A stretch of 40,687 bases of DNA from Candidatus Gastranaerophilales bacterium (GTDB lineage: Bacteria; Cyanobacteriota; Vampirovibrionia; Gastranaerophilales; Gastranaerophilaceae): positions 1 through 40,687 of the forward strand of contig CANQNW010000016.1 in NCBI GenBank assembly GCA_947625305.1, in the 5' to 3' direction. The notes beneath the pieces are model-generated. The model saw only the letters and a program-made list of their open reading frames with translations. It did no database searches and was not told where the DNA came from. Made by a program: the position numbers and the translations under genes. Below are positions 7,242 to 16,292 of this stretch, piece by piece. How positions within the stretch are numbered: the first letter of the stretch is position 1; each line of letters opens with the position of its first letter.

Positions 7242-7846
7242 TATTCCTTAACCTGTCCGTAGAATGTATTAGCAATAATTTGCGAATATTTACCCTTTTC
7301 ATTTATTGATATAATTATTAAATTTTTGCCGTTTTTAAGCTGGGCAACCCCTACAATTCCTTCCATATCTTTAATAGGAAGATTTGCTATCTCTGCAGTT
7401 ACTTTTGCATAGGGAATATCTTGATTAATCCCTGTTAAACTTCCTTTTTTTGAAACTTCTATTTTATCAAATTTAACGGGCTTATACTTATATTTATTAA
7501 TTGCATTCTCTATTTTCGCCTGAAGATTATCGCTTTTTATATCTTCTTTAGTTAAAATATCTTCTTTAGCAGGCTCTATCATAATCATCTTTTGCCCTGA
7601 TGCGTTATGGTCTGCTATAATCATCCTGTTTTTAAGAAATTTGAGGTTTTTATCAATAGTATACTCATCATCAATATTTGATAAATCAATAATATCTTTT
7701 GTTTTTTCAAGCATTTGCTCCTGAGAGGGCGACTTTGATTCATTAATTTTATCTTTTATAAAATCAATAACACCTAAATGCAAAAGTCCGAAGAATACTA
7801 AAACTGCAATAACAGTCTTTATTATTAAACTAAAACAGCCTTTCAT
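7241..7846 (-). CDS. Membrane-anchored hypothetical protein (201 aa)
   Basis: Family unknown. One hydrophobic segment near the start (about 7-28, SLIIKTVIAVLVFFGLLHLGV) anchors it, probably with the polar remainder outside the cytoplasm. The rest is Lys/Asp/Ile-rich with several strand-like stretches (QKMIMIEPAK, YAKVTAEIANLPI, NGKNLIIISINEKG), compatible with a small alpha/beta domain. No catalytic motif or cysteine pair is seen. The ribosome binding site is strong: AAAGGAG, six bases before the ATG. It is the first gene of the run into ribD, the small membrane protein and the diguanylate cyclase, and is divergent from mutS. A lipid-anchored form is unlikely because the cysteine at position 4 has no lipobox. 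Confidence 0.75.
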   Translation of the reverse strand: MKGCFSLIIKTVIAVLVFFGLLHLGVIDFIKDKINESKSPSQEQMLEKTKDIIDLSNIDDEYTIDKNLKFLKNRMIIADHNASGQKMIMIEPAKEDILTKEDIKSDNLQAKIENAINKYKYKPVKFDKIEVSKKGSLTGINQDIPYAKVTAEIANLPIKDMEGIVGVAQLKNGKNLIIISINEKGKYSQIIANTFYGQVKE

Positions 7847-7876
7847 TACAACTCCTTTATATATCTCTTAATTTAT

Positions 7877-7905
7877 TTGAAATTAACTAAAATTTGTAAT
7901 ACATT
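7877..7905 (+). promoter_or_regulatory. Predicted mutS promoter
   Basis: TTGAAA (7877-7882), 17 bases, then TACATT (7900-7905): four matches of six to each consensus hexamer at ideal spacing. Transcription would begin around 7912, only a few bases before the preferred ATG at 7916, so the mRNA would be nearly leaderless. This agrees with the absence of a Shine-Dalgarno sequence there. Confidence 0.4.
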
Positions 7906-7915
7906 AAGTATAGCT

Positions 7916-10489
7916 ATGATAAATGAAGAAATCAAGAATACTAACAGTCTGGATGTTGATTATGAACTTGCTACACCTATGTTTAAGCAGTTCCTCAATA
8001 TTAAGAAAAAATATCAAGGGGTAGTTCTTCTCTACAGAATGGGCGACTTCTATGAGGGGTTCTTTGAAGATGCAATTTTGTTCCAAAAAGAACTCGGATT
8101 AACATTGACCCACAAAGAAGGCGGGGATTTGGGCAAAGTCCCGATGGCAGGGATTCCCGTTAAGTCTTTAAACACATATATCCCCAAGCTTTTGGAAAAA
8201 AATTTTAAAGTCGCTGTCTGTGAACAACTTGAAAACCCTAAAGAAGTTAAAGGACTTGTTAAACGGGATATTGTTAAAACAATTACCGCAGGCACTATTA
8301 CGGAAATTAACCTGCTTGAACCTACGGGAAATAACTATCTTGCCTCCATTATTCAAGAAGGAAACTTGTTTGGACTTGCTTATACTGATATTTCTACAGG
8401 CGAGTTTAAAGTTACACAGGGCAGGCTTGATGATATTTTATCCGAACTTGCCAGAATTAAACCCGCTGAGATATTAACTCCCGTAAAAAAACAAAAAATC
8501 ACTCCCTTTCAAATAGTCCCCGATGAAAAAATTGACCTGCCAGATAAAATTACTTCTGTTTACCCCTGCACTAAATTGTCATACTCATCTTTTAACGATT
8601 TAAGAGCAGTTGAAAATATAAAGAAAATCTTTAATGTAATATCTTTAGATTCCTTCGGCTACAGCGAAAATAAACTTGCTTTTAGAGCAGCAGGTGCAAT
8701 AATCGATTACATCTCGGAAACTCAAAAGGGTGTTTTCCCTAAATTTGATATAATTACACCATATAATATATCCGAATTTGTTTCAATAGATGCATCAACA
8801 AGAAAAAACCTTGAATTAACCGAAACTTCAAAAGATAAGACTAAATTCGGAAGCCTGCTTTGGGCAATAGATAAAGTTAAAACCTCCATGGGCTCAAGAT
8901 TATTAAAATCTTGGATAACTCAGCCCGTTAAAAATATTAATGAAATTACCCTGAGGCAAAACGCAGTCGAAGAATTAATCAATAATTCGCAGGCAAGAAT
9001 TACACTTTCCAATCTGCTCGAAAGAATGACGGATATTGAAAGATTAGCGGTAAAATTAAGCAACTCGACAATTAACCCGAGGGACTTTCTGGCGCTTAAA
9101 GAGACTCTTTCACTTTTCCCAAACTTTAAAGCCGTTTCCGATAATTTTAAAAGCCCGTATCTTAATGAATTTTCAAATTCCGTTAATGAACTTGTGGAAT
9201 TTGCTTCCGTTATCAGCCGTACAATTCAAGATGACCCTCCCATAAACATCAAAGACAGCGGAATTATTAAAGATGATGTTAATGCCGAACTTGATTACTA
9301 CAGAAATCTTATAACGGGCGGTGAAAATTGGCTTAAAGATTTTGAAGAAAAACAAAAAGAATTAACGGGAATTAAAAATTTAAGGGTTAGTTATAACCGC
9401 AATTTCGGTTTCTTTATTGAAGTTACAAAATCTAACCTAAATCAGGTGCCTATGAATTATGTAAGGAAACAAACCCTTACAAATGTTGAAAGATTTACAA
9501 CTCAAGAACTTAAAAAACACGAGGATGATGTATTTTCGGCACAGTTTAAATCTTCGGAACTTGAACAAAAAATATATAACGATTTAGTAGAATACTCGAA
9601 AACCTATGTTGACGATATAAAATCAGCAGCACACTTCCTTTCAAGGTTTGATGTCCTGCTTTCTTTTGCAGTAAACGCAATAGAATCCGACTATACAAAG
9701 CCTGAAATTACAAATACTGAAGAATTATACATTAAAGACGGCAGACATCCGGTTGTAGAAAAGATTTTACCCATGGGACAATATGTACCTAACGATTTAA
9801 AACTTATTGCGGATATTCATAATTTTGAAGATACCCAATTTATGATACTTACAGGCCCTAATATGGCAGGAAAATCCACATATATGCGCCAAAATGCGCT
9901 TATTGTTCTTTTGGCTCAAATAGGCTCTTTCGTTCCCGCTTCTTACGCAAAAATCGGGATTGTCGATAAAATCTTTACAAGAGTAGGCGCCGTGGATGAT
10001 TTATCACTCGGTCAATCTACTTTTATGGTGGAAATGAGCGAAACTGCTTATATTCTTAACAGCGCAACAGAAAAAAGTCTTATTCTGCTTGATGAAATAG
10101 GAAGAGGAACTTCTACTTACGATGGTGTTGCTATCGCTTGGTCAGTTGCAGAGTATATTGCCACTAAAATTAAAGCCAGAACTATCTTTGCAACGCATTA
10201 CCACGAGTTAAACGTTATGCCTAAATCTATTGAGCAGATTAAAAATTACAGAATTACCATCTCGGAAGAAGACGGTGAAATAAGATTTTTAAGAAAAGTT
10301 ATTCCTGGGAGCGCAAGCAAAAGCTATGGTATTCAGGTCGCTAAAATGGCAGGACTGCCTGATAGTGTCATTTCGAAAGCTCAAAGCCTTATGACAAGAA
10401 TGCAAAAAGATTACTCTAAAGACTTATCGGCTAAAAAATCAAAACAAAATACACCCGATGTCCCTCAACTGACTTTATCTTTTGATTAG
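7916..10489 (+). CDS. mutS: DNA mismatch repair protein MutS
   Basis: Recognises mismatches and small loops in DNA and starts repair with MutL. The 857 residues match MutS1. The mismatch-binding domain carries the diagnostic Phe-x-Glu in YRMGDFYEGF near the N-terminus, the step that wedges Phe into the mismatch. The clamp and lever region (about 390-550) includes NRNFGFFIEVTKSN. The ATPase domain has Walker A GPNMAGKSTYMRQ (about 646-658), the Walker B segment LILLDEIGRGTSTYDG and the conserved ATHYHEL. The C-terminus ends QLTLSFD, similar to a sliding-clamp-binding motif. An in-frame TTG at 7877 would add 13 residues, but that TTG coincides with a likely -35 hexamer and has no ribosome binding site, so the ATG at 7916 is preferred. 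The next two genes follow closely and are probably co-transcribed. Confidence 0.96.
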   Translation: MINEEIKNTNSLDVDYELATPMFKQFLNIKKKYQGVVLLYRMGDFYEGFFEDAILFQKELGLTLTHKEGGDLGKVPMAGIPVKSLNTYIPKLLEKNFKVAVCEQLENPKEVKGLVKRDIVKTITAGTITEINLLEPTGNNYLASIIQEGNLFGLAYTDISTGEFKVTQGRLDDILSELARIKPAEILTPVKKQKITPFQIVPDEKIDLPDKITSVYPCTKLSYSSFNDLRAVENIKKIFNVISLDSFGYSENKLAFRAAGAIIDYISETQKGVFPKFDIITPYNISEFVSIDASTRKNLELTETSKDKTKFGSLLWAIDKVKTSMGSRLLKSWITQPVKNINEITLRQNAVEELINNSQARITLSNLLERMTDIERLAVKLSNSTINPRDFLALKETLSLFPNFKAVSDNFKSPYLNEFSNSVNELVEFASVISRTIQDDPPINIKDSGIIKDDVNAELDYYRNLITGGENWLKDFEEKQKELTGIKNLRVSYNRNFGFFIEVTKSNLNQVPMNYVRKQTLTNVERFTTQELKKHEDDVFSAQFKSSELEQKIYNDLVEYSKTYVDDIKSAAHFLSRFDVLLSFAVNAIESDYTKPEITNTEELYIKDGRHPVVEKILPMGQYVPNDLKLIADIHNFEDTQFMILTGPNMAGKSTYMRQNALIVLLAQIGSFVPASYAKIGIVDKIFTRVGAVDDLSLGQSTFMVEMSETAYILNSATEKSLILLDEIGRGTSTYDGVAIAWSVAEYIATKIKARTIFATHYHELNVMPKSIEQIKNYRITISEEDGEIRFLRKVIPGSASKSYGIQVAKMAGLPDSVISKAQSLMTRMQKDYSKDLSAKKSKQNTPDVPQLTLSFD

Positions 10490-10498
10490 GAAAACTTT

Positions 10499-12019
10499 AT
10501 GACGAAATTTTTTAAAAATGATTTTTTTATTTTAACAATTATTTTTATTATAGTTTTGCCGTTCTTCTTTCTTCATCAGGGATTATTATTGATTGATACG
10601 GGCAGAGAATTTTATATTCCTGAGCAAATCTCAGGCGGGGCTGTTTTATATAAAAATATTTTTAACAACCTTTACGGCCCGTTTGCTTACCTGTTTAATT
10701 CCCTGCTATTTTTGATTTTCGGCTCCAAAATCAATACTCTTTATTGTGCGGGAATTATAAATTCTTTTTTTATTATCTCGGCTGTTTATTTTATCTCCAA
10801 AGAATTTTTTGTTAACCGTTATCCCCTTTTAATCTCTTTAACAATAATGTTTTCGCTTGTCTTCGGGACTTTTCTTTATAACTCGAATATTTCTTATACT
10901 TATGCTATTTCTTATGCACTGAGCACTTTTTTAATTTCGGTTTTATTTTTAATTAAATACATAAAAACTCAAACTCCTAAATTTGCCTATATATCATGCC
11001 TGTCTGCTGGCTTGTGCTTTGCAAATAAATATGAATTTATTTTTTATGGAATTATTTTATTGTACGGTTTAATATTTTTAAAGCCTATAGGCGGGAAAAA
11101 TTTTGTAAAAGCCTTTTTATTCTTAGCTTTATTTCCTTTAATATGCTTTCTTGTTCTTATATTTCAAGGACTTGACATACAAGATATAAAAAGAAACTTA
11201 CACCTGCTTAGTAATTTTTATAATTCTCCGATTTTAAAAGTATTCTTTTTAAAATTCGGTATGTTTTTTGATTTTAAAGCAATACTACTTTCAACAATAC
11301 ATAACGGATTTTATTCAATTTTTGCATTTTTACCCATTATAAATACTTCTTTATTAATCCTGTTTTTTAAGAAAATATATGAAGATAAACCTTTATTTAT
11401 TCTTGTTTTATGTGCAATATTTGCAAGTGCTAAATCATTTTTCTACTTAAATGTAAATCATATGGGAGCTTTTATTTTTCCAATCTGCTTTATATGCACT
11501 ATTAGCATATTACAAAAGATAAATTTCCCTAAAAATATTATAAAAACGGCGCTTGCTGTATTTTTAATATTTTTTGCCGTCAATGATTTTAACTCGCTTC
11601 AATTTAAAAATTATAAACTTATTTCAGATAAAGGAATAATTTATACCTACAAAAAAGACGGTGAAACCATTAAAAATGCTGTTGATTTCATAAATCAAAA
11701 CACTAAAAACACGGATAAAATAGTCATCCTGCCTGAAGGAATTATTATAAACTATCTGACAGACAGAAACTCAGATAATACATACTATAATCTTAACCCT
11801 ATGTTTTATGAAGATATTTTTGGCGAAACGGAAATTATAAAACATTTTGAAGAAAATAAACCCGATTACTTTATTATCCTTCCGATTGATAATATAGAAT
11901 ACGGAAAAAGTTTCTTCGGGATTGATTATGCACAAAATTTTTATGAGATGATAAAAAATAATTACAGCCTGATTTCTGATAAAAATAATATGAAAATATT
12001 TGCAAAGGATAATAAATGA
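10499..12019 (+). CDS. Polytopic membrane glycosyltransferase (PMT/ArnT-like, GT-C fold)
   Basis: A 506-residue integral membrane protein with roughly ten or more hydrophobic helices, beginning at residue 9. The first periplasmic loop contains DTGREFYIPEQ (33-43) and then NNLYGPFAYLFN (56-67). This pattern of an acidic residue near Arg-Glu followed by YGP is characteristic of GT-C enzymes that move a sugar from a polyprenyl-phosphate carrier (Pfam PMT families). The soluble C-terminal part (about 385-500) contains KIVILPEG and PDYFIILP, as in family members with a C-terminal domain. The acceptor is not deducible; cell-surface glycan, lipid or protein are all possible. It starts 9 bases after mutS with TTAGGA upstream, and its stop overlaps rimO by 4 bases (ATGA). 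The link to mutS and rimO looks like simple packing, not a shared pathway. Confidence 0.75.
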   Translation: MTKFFKNDFFILTIIFIIVLPFFFLHQGLLLIDTGREFYIPEQISGGAVLYKNIFNNLYGPFAYLFNSLLFLIFGSKINTLYCAGIINSFFIISAVYFISKEFFVNRYPLLISLTIMFSLVFGTFLYNSNISYTYAISYALSTFLISVLFLIKYIKTQTPKFAYISCLSAGLCFANKYEFIFYGIILLYGLIFLKPIGGKNFVKAFLFLALFPLICFLVLIFQGLDIQDIKRNLHLLSNFYNSPILKVFFLKFGMFFDFKAILLSTIHNGFYSIFAFLPIINTSLLILFFKKIYEDKPLFILVLCAIFASAKSFFYLNVNHMGAFIFPICFICTISILQKINFPKNIIKTALAVFLIFFAVNDFNSLQFKNYKLISDKGIIYTYKKDGETIKNAVDFINQNTKNTDKIVILPEGIIINYLTDRNSDNTYYNLNPMFYEDIFGETEIIKHFEENKPDYFIILPIDNIEYGKSFFGIDYAQNFYEMIKNNYSLISDKNNMKIFAKDNK

Positions 12020-13323
12020 AAACAATTGCTTTAATAAACCATGGGTGCGCTAAAAATCTTGTAGATTCAGAATTAATGCTTGGTAAACTCGCTCAGGCAG
12101 GCTATAAAATCACTCTTGATGAAACAAATGCCGATGTTGTTATTATTAACACCTGCTCGTTTATCCATGATGCCGAAAAAGAATCCGTTGCATCAATATT
12201 TGACATGATAAAATCAGGTAAAAAGATAGTAATAACAGGCTGTCTGCCTCAAAAACATAAAAAAGAACTCCAAGAATTAATCCCTGAAGCATCAGCATTT
12301 TTAGGCACTTCTGATATTGATAAAATTGTTGATGTAATAAAAAAAATTACAAGAGATAATAAAGTTGACTATGAAGTCAATGAAACTCCGGAATATATCT
12401 ACCCCGAGGATGTAGAGCGGCAGCAAATTACAATGGGGGCAAGCTCTTATATAAAAATAGCAGACGGATGCGACTTTAACTGCGGATACTGCATAATCCC
12501 GCAATTAAGAGGGCCTTATAAATCAAGAACAATAGAAAATATTATTAAGGAAGCAAAAGACCTCGCTAAAAAAGGCACATCGGAAATTGTCTTAATCGCC
12601 CAAGATACAACAAGCTACGGAAAAGATATTTACGGAAAACCCTCTCTTGATATACTTTTAACCGAACTCAATAAAATTGAAGAGTTAAGCTGGATTAGAA
12701 TTATGTACACTTATCCGTCTTTGCTTACGGATGAACTTTTATTGACAATTAATAAACTGGATAAAGTTGTTAAATATATTGATGTCCCGCTCCAGCATGT
12801 AAGCGAAAATATGCTCAAGCTTATGAATAGACCTGTTATGGACTATAAAAAACTTATAAGAAAAATAAGAAAGTTAATTCCAAACTGCGCAATAAGAACT
12901 ACATTTATAACAGGCTACCCTAATGAAACCGAACAAGATTTTAATGAACTTTATAACTTTATAAAGGAAATGAAAATAGACAGGCTCGGAGTTTTTGAAT
13001 TTTCCCGTGAAAAAAATACAAAGGCATATTCTCTGAAACCTCAAATAAGTGCAAAAATTAAAAGACAACGAAAAAAAATACTAATGGAACTTCAACAGGG
13101 AATTTCAAAATCACTAAACGAAAAACTTATCGGTAAAAAAATTGATTGTATTGTTGAAACCGTAAATGAAGACAATAACACGGTTATAGCCAGAACATAT
13201 AAAGATGCACCCGAAGTAGACGGACTTGTTTATATAAATACAACAACTCCCGTTATTCCGGGTGATATAATCACCGCTAAAATTACGGGAGCTGTTTCTT
13301 ACGATTTAATTGCAGTTTATTAA
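12016..13323 (+). CDS. rimO: Ribosomal protein uS12 methylthiotransferase RimO
   Basis: A radical-SAM enzyme that adds a methylthio group to an aspartate of ribosomal protein S12. The 435 residues comprise an N-terminal UPF0004 domain with three iron-sulfur cysteines (Cys11, Cys47, Cys76), a radical-SAM domain with Cys152, Cys156 and Cys159 in CDFNCGYC, and a C-terminal TRAM domain (about 370-435). The opening INHGCAKNLVDSE is the RimO form; the tRNA-modifying relative MiaB has a different sequence there. PLQHVSENMLKLMNR is also conserved. It begins in the last codon of the glycosyltransferase with AAAGGAT upstream. Its 3' end overlaps that of the convergent protease gene by 4 bases. Confidence 0.95.
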   Translation: MKTIALINHGCAKNLVDSELMLGKLAQAGYKITLDETNADVVIINTCSFIHDAEKESVASIFDMIKSGKKIVITGCLPQKHKKELQELIPEASAFLGTSDIDKIVDVIKKITRDNKVDYEVNETPEYIYPEDVERQQITMGASSYIKIADGCDFNCGYCIIPQLRGPYKSRTIENIIKEAKDLAKKGTSEIVLIAQDTTSYGKDIYGKPSLDILLTELNKIEELSWIRIMYTYPSLLTDELLLTINKLDKVVKYIDVPLQHVSENMLKLMNRPVMDYKKLIRKIRKLIPNCAIRTTFITGYPNETEQDFNELYNFIKEMKIDRLGVFEFSREKNTKAYSLKPQISAKIKRQRKKILMELQQGISKSLNEKLIGKKIDCIVETVNEDNNTVIARTYKDAPEVDGLVYINTTTPVIPGDIITAKITGAVSYDLIAVY

Positions 13324-14891
13324 TTACCTAAAACTTTGCGGTATTTTCTAACTCTTCTATCGTTAACCGCTCTTGGGTTATTTTTAATAAGATTGTTTAT
13401 TACAAGTTTTTCTTTTTCTTTATCTTTTTGCTTGTAATATACTTCTACTAACTTAAGTGCGACTTCAATATTATCAGGATAAACTTTATTTAAGTGAATT
13501 AATTTTTCTCTTGCAATATCTATTCTTCCAAGCCTGTAATCCAAGAAAGATTCAAGAATTTGAGTATCCATATCATCTTTTATATTAGTTGCAAGATGAA
13601 GATATTTTTCTGAAGTTTTATAATCTCGCATTTTATAATAATTTGCTGCTAAATTATATAATACAACTTGTTCATTAGGTAAATCATTATATGTTAATGG
13701 CAGTACTTTATTTAAAATGTAGTTGGACTTTGCATATTGTCTTTTATATCCGTAATTTATAGCTAAATCTACCCAGGTTACAATATTGTTTCTGTCCTGT
13801 CTTAATCTGTCAAATAATCTTTGTATTTCAACTTCAAAATTTTCACCGGGATATGTTGTTAAAATATAATGATAATACATATTTTTCATTTGTTCAGGTG
13901 TTAAAGGTTTATCAATAACATCAGGAATCATATTGTATACAAGTAATAATGTATTTACATCTCTCTGTGATATAGGTTTAACAGTTTCATCATTGTAAAC
14001 ATAATCACCATTATAAGACATAACATCATTATCATAAGCACTATGACCCCAAAGACCAAGAGCATGCCCGATTTCATGCTGAGCAAGTTCCAATACCTGG
14101 TTATCTTTTAATGATTGCCCGTTATTATCTGTTCCTCTTAAATTTACATTCATTTTTAACAACGAAGAATCTTTTATATTCGGTTCAACATTACCAAATC
14201 TGTTAGGATCATAGTTATTATCAACGGTAATATTATCGGTAAAAGTAACAGCAATTTGAGATGCAGATGAATTAGCAATTTCTTTAAATACAATAGCACC
14301 GTTTGTTGCACTTTGCCAATTTCTGAAGGCATTTCTTACATCATCATAAAATGAATTAGGAACATTATAGTTACTTGTTATAGAAAATGTAATCGGTTCT
14401 GAGTTATTCCATCTTACAAGCTTATCTTCATATAGAACGTTATCGGAATAATTCGGACCTATTTGTCTGTCAAAATCCTTTTTTAAATTCATTAAAGTTT
14501 GGTCGGCATAATCACTTGCTTTATCACAGTCATCAAGCTGGGCAATTTCATATAAAGCCTTTTGATTTTCAGAAGTAGGAGGCATTTTTGATAATGTTAT
14601 AGCTCTGTAATAAACAGGCTCTTCACTTAAAGGCATTCCGTTTTCTGCGGATTCAAACATCTTAAGCGCTTTATCATACTGACCTGCCTCTAAATATTTT
14701 TTACCCTGATTTAACATATATTCAGGCATCAATTTTGTTAAGTAAAACTTAAAACCCAAAATTAATAATAACAAAATGATAAATATAATAACTGTTGTTG
14801 TTATATTTTTTTTATCATTATTTTTTTGTTTTCCGGATTTATCGGGATAACTGCGATTTTTAGATTTTTCATTAAATTCTTGTTCTTCCAT
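13320..14891 (-). CDS. Membrane-anchored metzincin-type zinc protease with TPR repeats
   Basis: The 523 residues have three parts. Residues 1-30 are a charged cytoplasmic stretch, followed by one membrane helix (about 31-50). A tetratricopeptide-like pair follows (about 57-100, with AGQYDKALKMFESAENG). A zinc protease domain (about 155-320) contains HEIGHALGLWGHS (272-284): His272, Glu273, His276, then a third His at 283. A methionine turn, DVMSY, follows at 289-293. Both the extended zinc motif and the Met-turn identify the metzincin/matrixin group. The C-terminal 200 residues are again TPR-like (YNLAANYYKMRDYKTSEKYLHLA). It probably faces the periplasm. It starts 12 bases after scpB with AAAGGAG upstream, so it is the last gene of the smc-scpA-scpB operon. 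The substrate is unknown. Confidence 0.8.
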   Translation of the reverse strand: MEEQEFNEKSKNRSYPDKSGKQKNNDKKNITTTVIIFIILLLLILGFKFYLTKLMPEYMLNQGKKYLEAGQYDKALKMFESAENGMPLSEEPVYYRAITLSKMPPTSENQKALYEIAQLDDCDKASDYADQTLMNLKKDFDRQIGPNYSDNVLYEDKLVRWNNSEPITFSITSNYNVPNSFYDDVRNAFRNWQSATNGAIVFKEIANSSASQIAVTFTDNITVDNNYDPNRFGNVEPNIKDSSLLKMNVNLRGTDNNGQSLKDNQVLELAQHEIGHALGLWGHSAYDNDVMSYNGDYVYNDETVKPISQRDVNTLLLVYNMIPDVIDKPLTPEQMKNMYYHYILTTYPGENFEVEIQRLFDRLRQDRNNIVTWVDLAINYGYKRQYAKSNYILNKVLPLTYNDLPNEQVVLYNLAANYYKMRDYKTSEKYLHLATNIKDDMDTQILESFLDYRLGRIDIAREKLIHLNKVYPDNIEVALKLVEVYYKQKDKEKEKLVINNLIKNNPRAVNDRRVRKYRKVLGN

Positions 14892-14902
14892 ATATTCTCC
14901 TT

Positions 14903-15418
14903 TTATTTATTGAGTTCCAATATTTCGGATAATTTTTCGGTTTCCAGTTTTGATAAAATATCAGCACTATTTTTTATTTTAAAATATTCTGCAAATTTTG
15001 GTGTAGTTTTTAAGTTATATGAACGACCGTTCTTATCTTTTTTCCTGCTTATAAGCCCTTTATCAACAAGTTCTTGGACATGCTCATATGCACTTGCTCC
15101 TCTTAAATCTTTTAAAACCGATTGCCTTATAGGCTCTTTTAAAGCAATTACCGTAAGAGTTTTTAATACGGAATTAGAAATATCTACAGGGCAGAGTTTT
15201 TCTACTATATCCATATATTCACTTTTCACTTGAATAATATACCCGTTTTCATCATCTATTTCAAGTGCGCCGTCTCTCGAGGAATAATCCATTATAAGTG
15301 AAAGCATTGCATCTTCTACTTCCGCTTCATCCGCATCAAGAATTTTAGCTATTTCTTTTAACTCAACAGCTTTTCCTGTTACATATAATACAGCTTCTAT
15401 TCTTGATTTTAAATCCAT
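14903..15418 (-). CDS. scpB: Segregation and condensation protein B
   Basis: The kite subunit of the bacterial condensin, which binds ScpA and helps SMC compact and separate chromosomes. The 171 residues fold as two winged-helix domains: about 1-80 (KSRIEAVLYVTGKAVELKEIAKIL) and about 85-150, with SVLKTLTVIALKEPIRQSVLKDLRG and LVDKGLISRKKDKNGR typical of the family. It follows scpA by 9 bases, and the ribosome binding site AGCGGGG overlaps the scpA stop region. A short C-terminal tail (ILSKLETEKLSEILELNK) is ordinary. Confidence 0.93.
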   Translation of the reverse strand: MDLKSRIEAVLYVTGKAVELKEIAKILDADEAEVEDAMLSLIMDYSSRDGALEIDDENGYIIQVKSEYMDIVEKLCPVDISNSVLKTLTVIALKEPIRQSVLKDLRGASAYEHVQELVDKGLISRKKDKNGRSYNLKTTPKFAEYFKIKNSADILSKLETEKLSEILELNK

Positions 15419-15427
15419 AAAACCCCG

Positions 15428-16288
15428 CTATGCCGTCATTTCTTCATCTTCCCGTATAGGTGATTTCTTTTTTACATATAAATCAGAATAAAATTCTTTC
15501 TGCTCTAATTCAAAATCACTTTCTTCAGTTAAAAATAAAAGTGAAATATATGCGGTTATCTTATCTAAACCCAATAAAGTTAAAGTATTAAGTTCAACCT
15601 TTTCTTCTTTTTCAAAAATCTTTATAAGATTTTCATGCAGGATTTTTACACCGTTTTCAATGTATTCCTCTTGTGCAAGATTTATAATGTCATCGGAGGA
15701 CATATTTTTATAACTGTGAACTCTTCTTTTTGCCCGCTCAAGCGAGTTTTTTACGGCTTGTTTTTTATCAAGTTCTTCATAAAATTCCAGCTGTCTTATT
15801 AAATCTTTTAAGGTTACAATCCTGTTTCTGTTTAATTTTACACTCGTTCTTCTTTGGATAATATCTTCAATAGGTATTACATTATCGGGATAATCCTGAT
15901 AATACATATCATCCTCAGGCGGAAGTTCATTATCAAAATCCTCAGAAACCTGTTCTTGCACTTCAAACTCCATAGGGTCAAGCCCTACAAGTACATTTGA
16001 TTTTAGTTTCAATAAAACAGCAAGGAAAAATAATGCCCTTGAACTGTTTCTTAAATTATTTAATTTGCTTTCTGCAAGATGTATCATATATTTATCCGCA
16101 ATATCTGCTATATCAATATTCCAAGGGTCTATTTTGCCTTGCTTTGCCATCTGAACAAGTATTTCTATTCCGTCATGTTCTTCTATCGGTGTATCTATGA
16201 TGGAATCAACAGAAAAACCCGAATCCGTTTTATAAAATTCTCTTGAACTTTCTATATAAAAATTATCTGCAGCCTTTGGATTTAACAT
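15428..16288 (-). CDS. scpA: Segregation and condensation protein A (kleisin)
   Basis: The kleisin that closes the SMC ring by binding both SMC heads, with ScpB on its middle segment. The 286 residues contain the hallmark IEILVQMAKQGKIDPWNIDIADIADKYM (about 43-71) and AALFFLAVLLKLKSN-like sequence (SSRALFFLAVLLKLKSNVLVG). An acidic middle follows (DFDNELPPEDDMYYQD). The C-terminal winged helix (about 200-265) has FLTEESDFELEQKEFYSDLYVKK. It lies 4 bases after the smc stop. The roughly 35 N-terminal residues before the conserved core are longer than usual; an internal start is possible, but no better ribosome binding site was found. Confidence 0.93.
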   Translation of the reverse strand: MLNPKAADNFYIESSREFYKTDSGFSVDSIIDTPIEEHDGIEILVQMAKQGKIDPWNIDIADIADKYMIHLAESKLNNLRNSSRALFFLAVLLKLKSNVLVGLDPMEFEVQEQVSEDFDNELPPEDDMYYQDYPDNVIPIEDIIQRRTSVKLNRNRIVTLKDLIRQLEFYEELDKKQAVKNSLERAKRRVHSYKNMSSDDIINLAQEEYIENGVKILHENLIKIFEKEEKVELNTLTLLGLDKITAYISLLFLTEESDFELEQKEFYSDLYVKKKSPIREDEEMTA

Positions 16289-16292
16289 TTAA

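Noticed and set aside
12016-13323. Annotation as MiaB (tRNA methylthiotransferase)
   Set aside because: The N-terminal NHGCAKNLVDSE is the RimO signature; MiaB differs in this segment.
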